Numbered from the stretch's first letter, positions 34,268 through 43,468 are shown. The stretch is DNA of 63,102 nucleotides from an uncultured Acetatifactor sp. (GCA_910588225.1 CAJUQT010000019.1:1-63102); one strand, 5' to 3'. Notes: generated by a model from the sequence alone, not told the origin. Numbers and translations are program-made.

Positions 34268-36442
34268 TCAGATAGCACTATAAAAATAATAGGTTCCCGG
34301 CGTCACCTGATGCACCTTTCCGCCGATTACGATTTCCGCATCCACCGGCGTGGTGATTTCAAAGCGCCACATGCCATCCGCCTTTTTCCATTCGGAGCGC
34401 ACCAGCCCGTGTCTGGTATTCAGGGAAGCTTTCAGCCAGTCCAGACGTGCGTCCGGAACGGGAGCAATCCGCACTTTGGCATACCCGGGAGCGCTCTCCA
34501 CAGGTGTGATGCCGGCGGCCACACCGTATACCCAGTCTGCCACGGAACCATAGGCATAATGGTTGTAAGAATTCATGTCGGCACTCCAGAAGTCTCCGTC
34601 CTCCATGATACCGTCCCAATGTTCCCAGATGGTTGTAGCGCCTTTGGTCACAGGGTAGAGCCAGGAGGGATATTTCTCGCGCAGCAGCAGAGAATATGCA
34701 AGCTCAGCATACCCGTAATCGCTGAGAACGTGAAGCAGGTAAGGTGTGCCTACAAAACCTGTCTGAAGTTTTGTGCCGCAGTCTGTGATCATCCGGGCCA
34801 GCTGATCTGCAGCAGCCTGACAGTCGGGTGCCAGACGGAAATGAGCGGCAAGAACGCACTCGGTCTGCGTCTTATATTCGGGCCAGGTGTTCCGGAAAGC
34901 GGCGACGATCCGGTCATAAAGGGCCTCGTAGGAGGATACGTCTCTGCCAAGGACCTTTCCTGCCCTGATTACCAGGTCGGTGGAGTGGGCATAGAAGGCG
35001 GAGGCAATGAAGGTCTCGTCACTGGAGCCTTTGTAGCTTCCGGAAGGTGCGTCCAGGCCCAGCCAGTCACCGTAATGGGTGCCGCCGGTCCACAGATTGG
35101 GAGTCGTGGTGGCGGCGGTAATGTGATCTACCCACTTATGCATACATTCAAACTGATTTTCCAGAATGCGGCTGTTGCCATAAGCCCTGTAAACCTCCCA
35201 GGGACAGATGACAGCGGCGTCTCCCCATGCCGCACTGGCGTGAGGATTCTGCAGCATATCGGGAATCACATGTCCCACATAACCATCTTCATGCTGATCT
35301 GCGGCCATATCGGCCAGCCATTTAGTGAAAAACTTCTCCGCATCATAATTCAGACAGGCGGTCCGGACGAATACCTGTGCATCTCCTGTCCAGCCCAGAC
35401 GTTCGTCGCGCTGAGGACAGTCTGTGGGCACATCTACAAAATTGCCTTTCTGGCCCCAGATAATGTTGTCGAAAAGGCGGTTCAGCTCAGGGCTGGAGCT
35501 GCTTAAGAAGCCGGTCCGCCTCATATCGGAATGCAGGGCGATGGCGGTAAAATGCGCGGGAACGGCTTTTTCCACACCTCCGGGAAACTGGTTGACCCGA
35601 ATGTAGCGGAAACCCCAGAAGGTCAGCTTTGGCTTGTAGGTCTGCAGACCGTCTCTGCAGGTATAATGGTACTGCGCTCTGGCGCTGCGGTAATTGGCCG
35701 TATAGAAATTTCCCTCTTTATCCATGACCTCGGCGAAAGACAGATCCAGGACGTCGCCGACGCGGCCTTCCAGTGTGGTTTCCACATAGCCGGTGATGTT
35801 CTGGCCGAAGTCGATAACGGTCTCTCCCTTTGGCGTGGTGAACATGCGGGCACCGGCTATGCGTTCCTGCTCTCTGATTTCTTCTCCCTGCTGTGGAATC
35901 AGTGTGTCGAAAGGACCGTCAAAGCACAGGACCTCCTGATTCAGCGCAGGTGTGTAAGCGGCGTCATAGATTTCTCCGTCATAAATCTCGGAGAAACGGA
36001 CGCTGCTCTCGGAAACCTTCCAGCTTTCGTCGGTGGATATGATTTCCTGACGGCCGTCCTGATAGGTGAGGGTCAGCCGGGCCAGTAATCCGGCGGGATT
36101 GCCGCGCAGGCCATCCTGCCACTTAGAACCCTGCCAGCCGGGCATACGGCTGCGGTACCAGCCTTTTCCCACAGTGACGGTCAGTGCGTTATCATTTTCC
36201 AGAAGACCGGTCACATCGTACTCCTGGTACTGCAGGCGGCTGTAATAGCTGGTCCAGCCGGGGGCAAGGATAAATTCCCCTACCCTTTTTCCGTTCAGCT
36301 CCGCCTCGTAGACACCAAGAGCCGTGAGTGAAAGTGTGGCTTCACGGATTTCTCCTGACAGTGTGAAGCGTTTGCCGAACACAGGCGCTATGTCGCCGGT
36401 GTCTGCGGCAGGTTTAATCCAGGTCGTATTTGTCCATTTCAT
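34268..36442 (-). CDS. alpha-L-rhamnosidase, GH78 family
   Basis: A 724-residue inverting alpha-rhamnosidase without signal peptide, hence cytoplasmic. N-terminal beta-sandwich modules (EAELNGKRVGEFILAPGW, LQYQEYDVTGLL) precede the (alpha/alpha)6 barrel. The acid motif DVPTDCPQRDERLGWTGD contains the general-acid Glu, and GATTIWEHWDG carries the second catalytic Glu. The C-terminal beta-domain is intact. AGGAGG precedes the ATG. It is transcribed divergently from an AraC regulator that probably controls it. Aldose epimerase lies beyond that regulator. Rhamnose-transport or isomerase genes are absent here. Confidence 0.95.
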   Translation of the reverse strand: MKWTNTTWIKPAADTGDIAPVFGKRFTLSGEIREATLSLTALGVYEAELNGKRVGEFILAPGWTSYYSRLQYQEYDVTGLLENDNALTVTVGKGWYRSRMPGWQGSKWQDGLRGNPAGLLARLTLTYQDGRQEIISTDESWKVSESSVRFSEIYDGEIYDAAYTPALNQEVLCFDGPFDTLIPQQGEEIREQERIAGARMFTTPKGETVIDFGQNITGYVETTLEGRVGDVLDLSFAEVMDKEGNFYTANYRSARAQYHYTCRDGLQTYKPKLTFWGFRYIRVNQFPGGVEKAVPAHFTAIALHSDMRRTGFLSSSSPELNRLFDNIIWGQKGNFVDVPTDCPQRDERLGWTGDAQVFVRTACLNYDAEKFFTKWLADMAADQHEDGYVGHVIPDMLQNPHASAAWGDAAVICPWEVYRAYGNSRILENQFECMHKWVDHITAATTTPNLWTGGTHYGDWLGLDAPSGSYKGSSDETFIASAFYAHSTDLVIRAGKVLGRDVSSYEALYDRIVAAFRNTWPEYKTQTECVLAAHFRLAPDCQAAADQLARMITDCGTKLQTGFVGTPYLLHVLSDYGYAELAYSLLLREKYPSWLYPVTKGATTIWEHWDGIMEDGDFWSADMNSYNHYAYGSVADWVYGVAAGITPVESAPGYAKVRIAPVPDARLDWLKASLNTRHGLVRSEWKKADGMWRFEITTPVDAEIVIGGKVHQVTPGTYYFYSAI

Positions 36443-36548
36443 TTTTAAGTACCTCCTACTATTTTAATCGGTGCGCAAACGGCACAAATTGCCAGGGGCA
36501 GGCAAGTGGGTAACGGTCCTGCCAGGCAGTGCTGAAGCTGTGGAACCG

Positions 36549-36575
36549 TATCTGATATCACCACTGTATCAGATA
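36549..36575. promoter_or_regulatory. inverted repeat in the rhamnosidase/AraC intergenic region
   Basis: TATCTGATA (36549-36557) and TATCAGATA (36567-36575) form perfect 9-bp arms with a 9-base spacer. It lies between divergent genes and has no T tract, so an operator is more likely than a terminator. The rest of 36443-36679 shows no clear consensus promoter. Confidence 0.5.
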
Positions 36576-36679
36576 AGAGGATGACAAAAAAGACTTGTTT
36601 TTGTCTGAAAAACGGTGTATTTTTAACCTGTGGGAAAATAAGCGGAAATGATATGAAGAAGGGAAAAGGGGAGGAGAAT

Positions 36680-37573
36680 ATGGGGAAGCTTCACACGATA
36701 TCTTTGCAGGGAATTGCCGACGAGCCGGAGGACAGGCTGGTCATCAAGCCTTTTGCGCAGGAAGATGTTACCTCCCATGACCATAATTGCTTTGAGCTGG
36801 CCTATGTGATTGACGGGACCGCCGAGCAGACACTGGAGGGTGTCACGGAAAGGGTGGGCAGGGGGGACTATTTTATTATCGACTGCGGAAGCAGTCACAG
36901 CTATCAGAACTGCAGAAAATTCACTTTGCTCAACTGCCTGTTTTTCGCGGAGGTAATTGACAGTACCATGGCGGGATGCAGGTCATTTGACGAGCTTATG
37001 CGGGTGTGCCTGATTCGGTACCACAGGCAGTACTTCGGAGAGACACCGGCCAATCGGATTTTTCATGACAGGGACGGTAGGGTGCTGTTGCTTCTGGAAG
37101 GAATAAGAGAAGAATATATTCAGAGACATACAGGCTACAGGGAGATTTTTCGAGGGAGACTGCTGGAGATCCTGATTCTGACCATGCGTCAGGCGGTGGG
37201 AACGCAGGGGGAGAAGGACATTGCGGGGCAGCTGAGAAATACGGCGAAAAGTGATGTGATTTTTGAGGTGATAAATTATCTGGAAGCCCACTACGAGCAG
37301 CGGGCGGTGCTGCAGTCCTTTTGCGGGAAATTTCATTACAGCCTGCCCTATGTCAGCCGACGGTTCCGGCAGGAGACCGGCATGACAGCATTGGACTACC
37401 TTCAGAAAATCCGTGTGGAGAAATGCTGCGGGATGCTGGCGGGCAGCAATCAGTCCATACAGTCCATTGCCCGGGAGGCAGGCTATGAGGATACAAAATT
37501 TTTCAACCAGGTCTTTAAGCGGCTGGTGGGCCTGACTCCCGGGGAATATAGAAAAGCTGCCCTGCATTCATGA
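36680..37573 (+). CDS. AraC-family regulator with cupin-type sensor domain
   Basis: 297 residues: an N-terminal cupin-like arabinose-binding-type domain (HDHNCFELAYVIDGTAEQTL) and a C-terminal double helix-turn-helix (VSRRFRQETGMTALDYLQK then SIQSIAREAGYEDTKFFNQVFK). The organisation is that of sugar-responsive AraC activators. GGGGAGG lies six bases before the ATG at 36680. It is divergent from the GH78 gene and is its likely regulator, with rhamnose or a rhamnoside as the likely signal (inference). Confidence 0.9.
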   Translation: MGKLHTISLQGIADEPEDRLVIKPFAQEDVTSHDHNCFELAYVIDGTAEQTLEGVTERVGRGDYFIIDCGSSHSYQNCRKFTLLNCLFFAEVIDSTMAGCRSFDELMRVCLIRYHRQYFGETPANRIFHDRDGRVLLLLEGIREEYIQRHTGYREIFRGRLLEILILTMRQAVGTQGEKDIAGQLRNTAKSDVIFEVINYLEAHYEQRAVLQSFCGKFHYSLPYVSRRFRQETGMTALDYLQKIRVEKCCGMLAGSNQSIQSIAREAGYEDTKFFNQVFKRLVGLTPGEYRKAALHS

Positions 37574-37645
37574 GGAAGTCCGGAATATCCGGCAGAATGT
37601 CCGGCAGCGGTTCGGGCCTGAAAAAGAGAACAAATGTTTCCAGGC

Positions 37646-38449
37646 TCAGCAGGGGCTGAAGGAGAAGCGGTAATCTCTGGATTCCCCCGCAGGCAGGTAT
37701 TGGACATATTTTTTCTCCGGCAGATTGGTGTCGGATACCTGGTCCATGGTTCCGCCGCACCAGGGCTCCAGGCAGAGGAAGGGCGCATTCTTCTTCACCG
37801 GGGTCCAGAAAGCGATGCTGGGGTAATCCGGGAAATCAAACTGCAGTCCTCGTTCTGTCTTGCGATGAATCAGCTTCACGGAGCGCTGTGCCAGATTTTC
37901 GAACAGGATTGCGTCATTGTCAAATATGGAATAAGTCAGATGTAAATCGGGCGTGGCTTCATCTGCAAAACGGAGCAGATAGTCATCGAAGCGTTCTCCG
38001 GTTTCCATGGGACAGAAGAATCCCGGATGCCCGCCCACCAGAAAAGGCATTTCCTGTGTTCCCTGATTGCAGACTCCGTAAGTGACTTCCAGGGCAGAAC
38101 CTTTCAGACGGAAAGTCACTGTGAAGGCAAAGGGATACGGGTAGACGGAGAGGGTGAAATCGTCGGAACGGGCGGCCAGGACCACATAGTCCGCTCCCTG
38201 TTTCTGCACTTCAAATTCCGCATCCTTTATGAAACCATGGCGGGGAATTCTGTAAGCAGTATCGTAAATGGTTACCGTATCAGGCACCGGTCCGATATAG
38301 GGGAACAGAACCGGCGAAGTTTTGGCCCAATAGGCAGGATCCTTCTGCCATAAATATTCTTTTCCGGCTGCCGTCTGATAGGACAGCAATTCGGCACCGT
38401 GAGTCTGACAGGTGACGACGGCATCCTGGCTTCTGATTGTAATCTTCAT
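37646..38449 (-). CDS. aldose 1-epimerase family protein
   Basis: 267 residues of the galactose-mutarotase-like fold. PRHGFIKDAEFEV holds the conserved histidine, and VGGHPGFFCP and WCGGTMDQ fit the YeaD/LacX branch. It interconverts alpha and beta anomers of a hexose or hexose phosphate. AGGAAAGG about 11 bases ahead supports the ATG at 38449. It converges on the AraC gene and probably belongs to the same sugar-use cluster as the rhamnosidase. Confidence 0.87.
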   Translation of the reverse strand: MKITIRSQDAVVTCQTHGAELLSYQTAAGKEYLWQKDPAYWAKTSPVLFPYIGPVPDTVTIYDTAYRIPRHGFIKDAEFEVQKQGADYVVLAARSDDFTLSVYPYPFAFTVTFRLKGSALEVTYGVCNQGTQEMPFLVGGHPGFFCPMETGERFDDYLLRFADEATPDLHLTYSIFDNDAILFENLAQRSVKLIHRKTERGLQFDFPDYPSIAFWTPVKKNAPFLCLEPWCGGTMDQVSDTNLPEKKYVQYLPAGESRDYRFSFSPC

Positions 38450-38618
38450 AAAATGTCCATACCTTTCCTGAGATTTGTAAAATTTATTATACTCGTGAAC
38501 GTATTTCATTGCCGTTTATTATACCAGCACTGTGGAAGCGTTCACTCGCTATACATTTAGATTGGCAATTATTTTCGTTCATTATAGCAGACAGGAGATA
38601 AAAGGTCTACAAATTTTA

Positions 38619-38811
38619 GTAACAGTTCAGACAGGGCACTGCATATTTGTTTCCCACATTCTTAAGTGAACTTGCTGGAGGTTTGATTGGCAATATAATT
38701 GTCTGGATTATCATCTGGGCGGTACAGTGGTATAACAGGAATAAAATGCAGAAGCTGATACCAGTGTGGGTTTATTGGATTGTATACGCGCTGCATCTTT
38801 TTATCGCATAA
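38619..38811 (+). other. dispersed-repeat half and hydrophobic gene scrap in a 458-base gap
   Basis: The gap 38450-38907 has no intact gene. At 38619-38630 lies GTAACAGTTCAG, one arm of the dispersed palindrome without its partner. From 38677 to 38811 a short frame reads GGLIGNIIVWIIIWAVQWYN and ends YWIVYALHLFIA before a stop, which looks like the C-terminal end of a small membrane protein whose start is lost. Confidence 0.45.
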
Positions 38812-38907
38812 TGAGGAACTGCATGCCTTGGAGACGTAGAGACCAGGGGCTTCTATAAACTGAAAAAGGTAGAATAAGGCAGAGGAATACGACAAGGAGA
38901 GGGGTCA

Positions 38908-39564
38908 ATGTACTGTAAGAAGTGTGGGAACGACATAAAGGATGGAGAGAGCTTCTGCCCAAAATGCGGAGAGAAAGCGGAAGCGTTTTCCGGAAAGGCG
39001 CCTGCCAGTATGCAGCCCGGGATGTCCTGGGCGGGGGCAGGGACGCTGCCTGCGCAAAAAAAGCCGGGCCTGACCGGCGGACAGAAGAAAATGATAATGA
39101 TAGCGGTGGGGGCGGTTGTTGTAGTGTTACTGCTGATTTTCCTGATTTCCAGACTGGGACGAGGAGAGGAACAGGTCGTCTATTCATTGACAGGGACATG
39201 GTACAGTGAGGACGCAGTGAATCTGGAAAATGCCATATCGGAGCTGCTGTCAGAGGAGGCAGGGCTGGAGGACTGGATCGTTGACAGTGTTATGGAGATG
39301 ACAGGGCTTTCGTACTTGGGGGATATAACTGTGACCTTTGACGAGAGCGGCGGTCTGTGGCTGGGAGGAGGGGGTCTTGCTATTACAATAGGTTCCTTCT
39401 CTTATCAGAAAATAGATGATAATACACTGATGCTGAAATATGCGATTGACGTGCCGGTTGTGGGGGAGATCGCGGTCTCCTATCAGGCAAAATATACACT
39501 GGACAAGGACAGACTTACGCTGGACCTGTTTGGCCAAAAGGCGAAATTCAGGAGGCTGGAGTAA
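38908..39564 (+). CDS. zinc-ribbon membrane protein, unknown
   Basis: 218 residues. The N terminus is a zinc ribbon (YCKKCGN...FCPKCGE, two CxxC pairs at residues 3-22), followed by a Pro/Gly/Met linker, one transmembrane helix at about 62-82 (MIMIAVGAVVVVLLLIFLIS) and an outer beta-rich domain. The topology puts the ribbon in the cytoplasm. AAGGAGAGG precedes the ATG. The next gene has the same N-terminal architecture, and only 55 bases separate them, so they are likely cotranscribed paralogues in layout. Function unknown. Confidence 0.85.
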   Translation: MYCKKCGNDIKDGESFCPKCGEKAEAFSGKAPASMQPGMSWAGAGTLPAQKKPGLTGGQKKMIMIAVGAVVVVLLLIFLISRLGRGEEQVVYSLTGTWYSEDAVNLENAISELLSEEAGLEDWIVDSVMEMTGLSYLGDITVTFDESGGLWLGGGGLAITIGSFSYQKIDDNTLMLKYAIDVPVVGEIAVSYQAKYTLDKDRLTLDLFGQKAKFRRLE

Positions 39565-39619
39565 GAAAGCGTTCTGCGGAGGTGAGCAGAAGATTCAGGA
39601 AGAAGGAGGAGAGATACAG

Positions 39620-40213
39620 ATGAAATGTTTTAAATGCGGTGCGGAGGCACCGGCAGGGAATAAGTTCTGCCCGCACTGCGGCGCATCCATGTCCGTAGGG
39701 CAGCCCGCAGGCGGAATGGGGCAGAATCAGGCGAATCCGGGTCCGGGTCAGGGAGGGCCGAATATGCAGAATCCCGGACAGCAAAATATCGGATATCAGA
39801 ACCCTGGATACCAGAATCCCGGGTACCAGAATCCCGGATATCAGAATTCGGGATACCAAAATGCAGGCTATCCAAACCCCGGCTATCCGATTCCCGGGAA
39901 TAAGGGAGACTCGCTGGCAACACCGTCCATGATATTGGGGATAGTGGGAGATGTTGCTCTTGTGATTGCATTTTTTGTTGGAATGTCTGCTCAGCGGAAG
40001 ATACTGGGATACGGAACCGGATATTATGATGAGTCAACCATGATGACGGCTGGAGTGATTGCGTTTATAGGGATGATTTGCGCACTGATAGGATTCGTAT
40101 TAGCTATCTGTAGTCTGATAAAGAAGACTACAAAAAAAGGAAGGGCGATTACAGGTCTTATTTGCAGCGGTATTATTGTGGTTCCTTCAATTTTAGGTCT
40201 GGCACTTATGTGA
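39620..40213 (+). CDS. zinc-ribbon membrane protein with GYQNP repeats, unknown
   Basis: 197 residues: a zinc ribbon (CFKCGAE...FCPHCGA), then a Gly/Gln/Pro-rich segment with about seven five-residue repeats of the GYQNP type (DNA 39790-39885, 15-bp period), then two or three transmembrane helices ending in a DUF4190-like pattern. AAGGAGGAG lies just before the ATG at 39620. The repeats resemble those of Gly-Tyr-rich cytoplasmic tails in bacterial DUF4190 proteins. Function unknown. Confidence 0.85.
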   Translation: MKCFKCGAEAPAGNKFCPHCGASMSVGQPAGGMGQNQANPGPGQGGPNMQNPGQQNIGYQNPGYQNPGYQNPGYQNSGYQNAGYPNPGYPIPGNKGDSLATPSMILGIVGDVALVIAFFVGMSAQRKILGYGTGYYDESTMMTAGVIAFIGMICALIGFVLAICSLIKKTTKKGRAITGLICSGIIVVPSILGLALM

Positions 40214-40275
40214 TTGGCTTGGGCACTGCACAGGAATCCGGAATCTGAGAATTTTGCGGCGTGAAAAACCAAGTG

Positions 40276-40313
40276 GCGCAGCCTCGAACGTACCGGGGCT
40301 GCGCAAATTTTCT
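40276..40313 (+). terminator. terminator after the zinc-ribbon pair
   Basis: GCGCAGCC (40276-40283) pairs with GGCTGCGC (40297-40304), followed by AAATTTTCT. The rest of the 350-base gap to 40563 is AT-rich and shows nothing else clear. Confidence 0.65.
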
Positions 40314-40563
40314 GCACTTTGAGGCTGATATATGAGAGCTGGTATTTTTGAAGAGAAGGACTGATGCAAACATGTGTTCCGCAAAATCAGTGAGGACAAA
40401 AGATTTATAAAATCAGAAAACGGCGACAAGTAGTTAAAACAACCACATTAAAAAGAAATAGATACTACAAAATGTGATAGAAAAATCAAAATCTATTGCT
40501 ATTTTTCATGATAAATGGTATCCTATACAGTACAGACAAACATTGGCAGAAGGTGGTTGCATT

Positions 40564-41466
40564 ATGAGCGAAGCATATCATATTATCAGTGACGGTTCCT
40601 GTGATTTGGCGGAAGCACTTGCGAAGGAAAAAGATATTACAGTGGTGCCTTTTTATGTTTCTTTTGATGACGAGCATTATTTAAAGGAAGGTGTGGAAAT
40701 CGGAATCAGAGATTTCTATCAGCAGATGGTTGAACGCAAGGGGGTCTATCCGAAATCCTCCATGCCCTCTGCACAGGACTATGTGGAAGTATTTTTGCCT
40801 TATGCAAAGGAGGGCATTCCTGTCATCTGTATCTGCATTACCACAAAGTTCAGCGGCTCCATGCAGTCTGCGCTGAATGCGAAATCAATTGTGCTGGAGG
40901 AGTATCCTGATGCGGAGATTACAGTCATCGATTCCTGCATCAATACCGTATTACAGGGATTGTATGTGCTGGAGGCAGCGGATCTTCGGGACAGCGGTAT
41001 GAGCTATGCGGATACCGTGAAGCGTCTGGAAGAGATCAAGAGTACCGGAAGAATTTTCTTCACAGTGGGAGATATGGAATACCTGAAGCATGGCGGCCGC
41101 ATTGGGAAAGTGACGGCGGTGGCCGGCAGTGTGCTGGGGATTCGGCCGGTAATTACCCTGAAGGAAGGTGAGATATTTCCTTCAGGCATCGGAAGGGGCA
41201 GAAAGCGGACAACGGAAAAATCGCTGGAGCTTCTGCTGGAGTATCTCGCAGAGGGGTTAAACCCGGAATGCTACAGTATAGCCATCGGATACGGATATGA
41301 TTATGAGGAAGCGGAAGTCTTCCGCTCTCATACGCTGGCCACATTACAGGCTAAAGGGATAGACATAAAGGAACTTCCTATTTTTCAGATAGGCGCTACC
41401 ATCAGCGTGCATACGGGCCCTTATCCGCTTGGCTTTGGCATCATTGAGAAAGGGATTCATCAGTAA
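40564..41466 (+). CDS. DegV family fatty-acid-binding protein
   Basis: 300 residues. DegV proteins bind a long-chain fatty acid between two alpha/beta domains and in many Firmicutes act as FakB subunits that present exogenous fatty acids to FakA kinase. Signature phrases: HIISDGSCDL, SMPSAQDYVEVF with the Ser near the ligand head, TTKFSGSMQSA and the C-terminal TISVHTGPYPLGFGI. AAGGTGG lies upstream of the ATG at 40564. No fakA is adjacent. Confidence 0.9.
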   Translation: MSEAYHIISDGSCDLAEALAKEKDITVVPFYVSFDDEHYLKEGVEIGIRDFYQQMVERKGVYPKSSMPSAQDYVEVFLPYAKEGIPVICICITTKFSGSMQSALNAKSIVLEEYPDAEITVIDSCINTVLQGLYVLEAADLRDSGMSYADTVKRLEEIKSTGRIFFTVGDMEYLKHGGRIGKVTAVAGSVLGIRPVITLKEGEIFPSGIGRGRKRTTEKSLELLLEYLAEGLNPECYSIAIGYGYDYEEAEVFRSHTLATLQAKGIDIKELPIFQIGATISVHTGPYPLGFGIIEKGIHQ

Positions 41467-41581
41467 TCCCATAAAGGCAGTGCCATTATGTATGAATGTT
41501 TGGGGTATTACAGGGAATCATGTTATCAGGCAGGAGCTTCGGTGCGGTGCATCAGAAGCTCTTTTGAGTATGCAAATATGT

Positions 41582-41608
41582 AACAGTTCAGTGTTCTGTC
41601 GAACTGTT
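41582..41608. repeat. dispersed palindrome, copy 5
   Basis: AACAGTTC (41582-41589) pairs with GAACTGTT (41601-41608). It lies in the 300-base gap between the DegV gene and the exonuclease gene; the remainder of the gap shows no gene. Confidence 0.8.
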
Positions 41609-41766
41609 GCATGCTATACAGATATAGTTCGAATATGACCCCTGCCTTGCAGGACAGGGTATTTTATGGTACGATACAAACGACCATTGCTTTGGCGCAG
41701 AAAAAGTGACAGAAAGACTAAGTTCAGAAGACAGCGCCCGGGACAGGGCGCGGAAATGAGGAAAAT

Positions 41767-42522
41767 ATGAAGTTGATATCATGGAATGTGAATGGGCTGC
41801 GGGCATGTATGCAGAAGGGATTTATGGAATTTTTTAAAGAGGCGGAGGCGGATATCTTCTGTGTGCAGGAGACCAAGATGCAGGAAGGGCAACTGGAGCT
41901 GGAATTGCCCGGCTATCATCAGTACTGGAATTATGCGGAGAAAAAGGGGTATTCGGGTACGGCCCTTTTTACCAAAAAGGAGCCGTTAAAGGTGACTTAT
42001 GGCATCGGCGTGGAGGAACATGACCATGAGGGGCGTGTGATTACGGCGGAATTTGAAGATTTTTATTGTATTACAGTCTATGTGCCGAACTCCCAGAGAG
42101 AACTGACCCGGCTGGATTATCGTATGAAGTGGGAAGAGGCATTTCTGAACTATCTGAAAAAGCTGGAAGAGACCAAACCCGTAATTTACTGCGGAGATTT
42201 AAATGTGGCACATCAGGAAATCGATTTGAAGAATCCGAGGACCAATCATCATAATGCAGGCTTTACTGACGAGGAGCGGAAATGCTTCGGCAGGGTGCTG
42301 GAAAACGGATTTGTGGATACGTTCCGCCATTTTTACCCGGATGTGAAGGATGCTTATTCCTGGTGGTCTTATATGGGTCAGGCCAGAGCGAAGAACGTGG
42401 GGTGGCGTATTGACTATTTCGTGACCTCGGAAGCACTGAAAAATAATCTGCAGGATGCGAAGATACACCCCAATGTGATGGGATCGGACCATTGCCCGGT
42501 GGAGCTGGATTTGAAGGGATGA
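41767..42522 (+). CDS. xth: exodeoxyribonuclease III
   Basis: A 251-residue AP endonuclease/3'-5' exonuclease for base-excision repair. The EEP-fold motifs are complete: SWNVNGLRA, the metal Glu in CVQETKMQ, the Tyr/Asp region YCGDLNVAHQ, WRIDYFVTS and the C-terminal GSDHCPV with the catalytic His. GAGGA lies before the ATG. A 3-methyladenine glycosylase lies 3.5 kb away, and a relic of a third DNA glycosylase-like gene lies in between, so repair genes cluster loosely here. Confidence 0.96.
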   Translation: MKLISWNVNGLRACMQKGFMEFFKEAEADIFCVQETKMQEGQLELELPGYHQYWNYAEKKGYSGTALFTKKEPLKVTYGIGVEEHDHEGRVITAEFEDFYCITVYVPNSQRELTRLDYRMKWEEAFLNYLKKLEETKPVIYCGDLNVAHQEIDLKNPRTNHHNAGFTDEERKCFGRVLENGFVDTFRHFYPDVKDAYSWWSYMGQARAKNVGWRIDYFVTSEALKNNLQDAKIHPNVMGSDHCPVELDLKG

Positions 42523-42552
42523 CAGCGATATTTTTTCTGTTATCATATTAAT

Positions 42553-42582
42553 TTGACATGCTGATGTCATATTCCATATGAT
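42553..42582 (+). promoter_or_regulatory. promoter with overlapping operator-like palindrome (WYL site 1)
   Basis: TTGACA (42553-42558) and TATGAT (42577-42582) are 18 bases apart. The palindrome TGACAT-GCTG-ATGTCA (42554-42569) covers the -35. An almost identical palindrome precedes the zinc-ribbon gene at 44605. The WYL regulator encoded between them is the natural candidate to bind both. Confidence 0.7.
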
Positions 42583-42593
42583 ATTATGACCTT

Positions 42594-42624
42594 ATTATAG
42601 GAACCGCTTCGCGGACCCTATAAT
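42594..42624 (+). other. 5'-UTR hairpin
   Basis: ATTATAGG (42594-42601) pairs with CCTATAAT (42617-42624) around CCGC-TTC-GCGG, almost exactly at the predicted start of transcription. It may protect the 5' end of the mRNA or serve as a second DNA site. Confidence 0.5.
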
Positions 42625-42684
42625 CAAAGTACTATTCATGAAAGGAAACGATCGAAAGGCCGTTCAGCGAAGGAGGAAGGGAAA

Positions 42685-43176
42685 ATGGCAGTTACAATTT
42701 TGGAGGTAAAGAGAGAAAGCTGTCCGGCGGCGCGACTCATCGGCAAAAAGTATGAAGGCAGCGCAAACTGGGCAGAATGGTGGGAGAATGACTGGTTTAC
42801 CACACTGGAACGCAGTCCATGCCTTCCGTTTAACGGGGATGCCTATATTGGAGCGGTTCATATCGTGGATGGAATGCCCCAGCGGTGGATTGGCATGCTT
42901 TTTCCGGTGAATACAGAAGTGCCGGAGGGGTTTGAGGCTGTTGATATCGAAGCGATGGAGTATGCGGTGTGTTATCTGTATGCCAGGGAGAACAGCAGCG
43001 AGTTTTATACCATGGACACACACAACCAGTGCCTGGAAGAGCTGAAAGCACATAACTGGAAACGGAAGGAAGATGACTGGTGCCTGGAAAGATATCGTTG
43101 TCCGGGTTTTACGACACCGGATGAAAAGGGAAATGTCATTTTGGATTATGCCATTTCCATTGAGACTTCGGAATGA
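42685..43176 (+). CDS. GyrI-like small-molecule-binding protein
   Basis: 163 residues forming a single GyrI/effector-binding-type domain: Trp-rich N-terminal part (NWAEWWENDWF), the conserved Gly-Met-Leu-Phe-Pro segment, AVCYLYARENSSEFYTM and a C-terminal ILDYAISIE strand. Stand-alone members of this family bind or hydrolyse small organic compounds. AAGGAGGAAGGG directly before the ATG is very strong. It shares an operator-like palindrome with the zinc-ribbon gene at 44760, so it belongs to the presumed WYL regulon. Confidence 0.8.
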   Translation: MAVTILEVKRESCPAARLIGKKYEGSANWAEWWENDWFTTLERSPCLPFNGDAYIGAVHIVDGMPQRWIGMLFPVNTEVPEGFEAVDIEAMEYAVCYLYARENSSEFYTMDTHNQCLEELKAHNWKRKEDDWCLERYRCPGFTTPDEKGNVILDYAISIETSE

Positions 43177-43189
43177 TAAAAGTGAGGAA

Positions 43190-43350
43190 ATGCCTATGTT
43201 GGAGATACCCGAAAGCCTGACCCTTGCAAAGCAGATGAATCAGAGGCTTCGCGGCAGGAAAATTGCAGATGCGGAAGCAGCACGCACAAAGCATTCGCAA
43301 GCTATCTGGGCGGCACAGTGTATTTCTGTCCTTCCTGTCAGGAATTGTAA
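43190..43350 (+). pseudogene. DNA-formamidopyrimidine glycosylase-like gene, internally deleted
   Basis: A start with ribosome binding site and MLEIPESLTLAKQMNQRL resembles the N terminus of Fpg/Nei-like enzymes of Lachnospiraceae, where Glu at this position is catalytic context. After about 40 residues the frame shifts to ASYLGGTVYFCPSCQEL and a stop, which looks like the C-terminal zinc-finger end of the same family. Some 200 residues between the two are missing. The product would be non-functional. The remaining gap to 43468 shows nothing more. Confidence 0.65.
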
Positions 43351-43468
43351 ATGATGACACACAAGACTCTTGCACATCAGAGAATGCAAGTAAGTTCATT
43401 TTGACTGTGCAGTGCCGCAGAGTCAGACTTGAATGCTTTTGCGGTAACGGAAAAGAGGAGAGGGAAGA

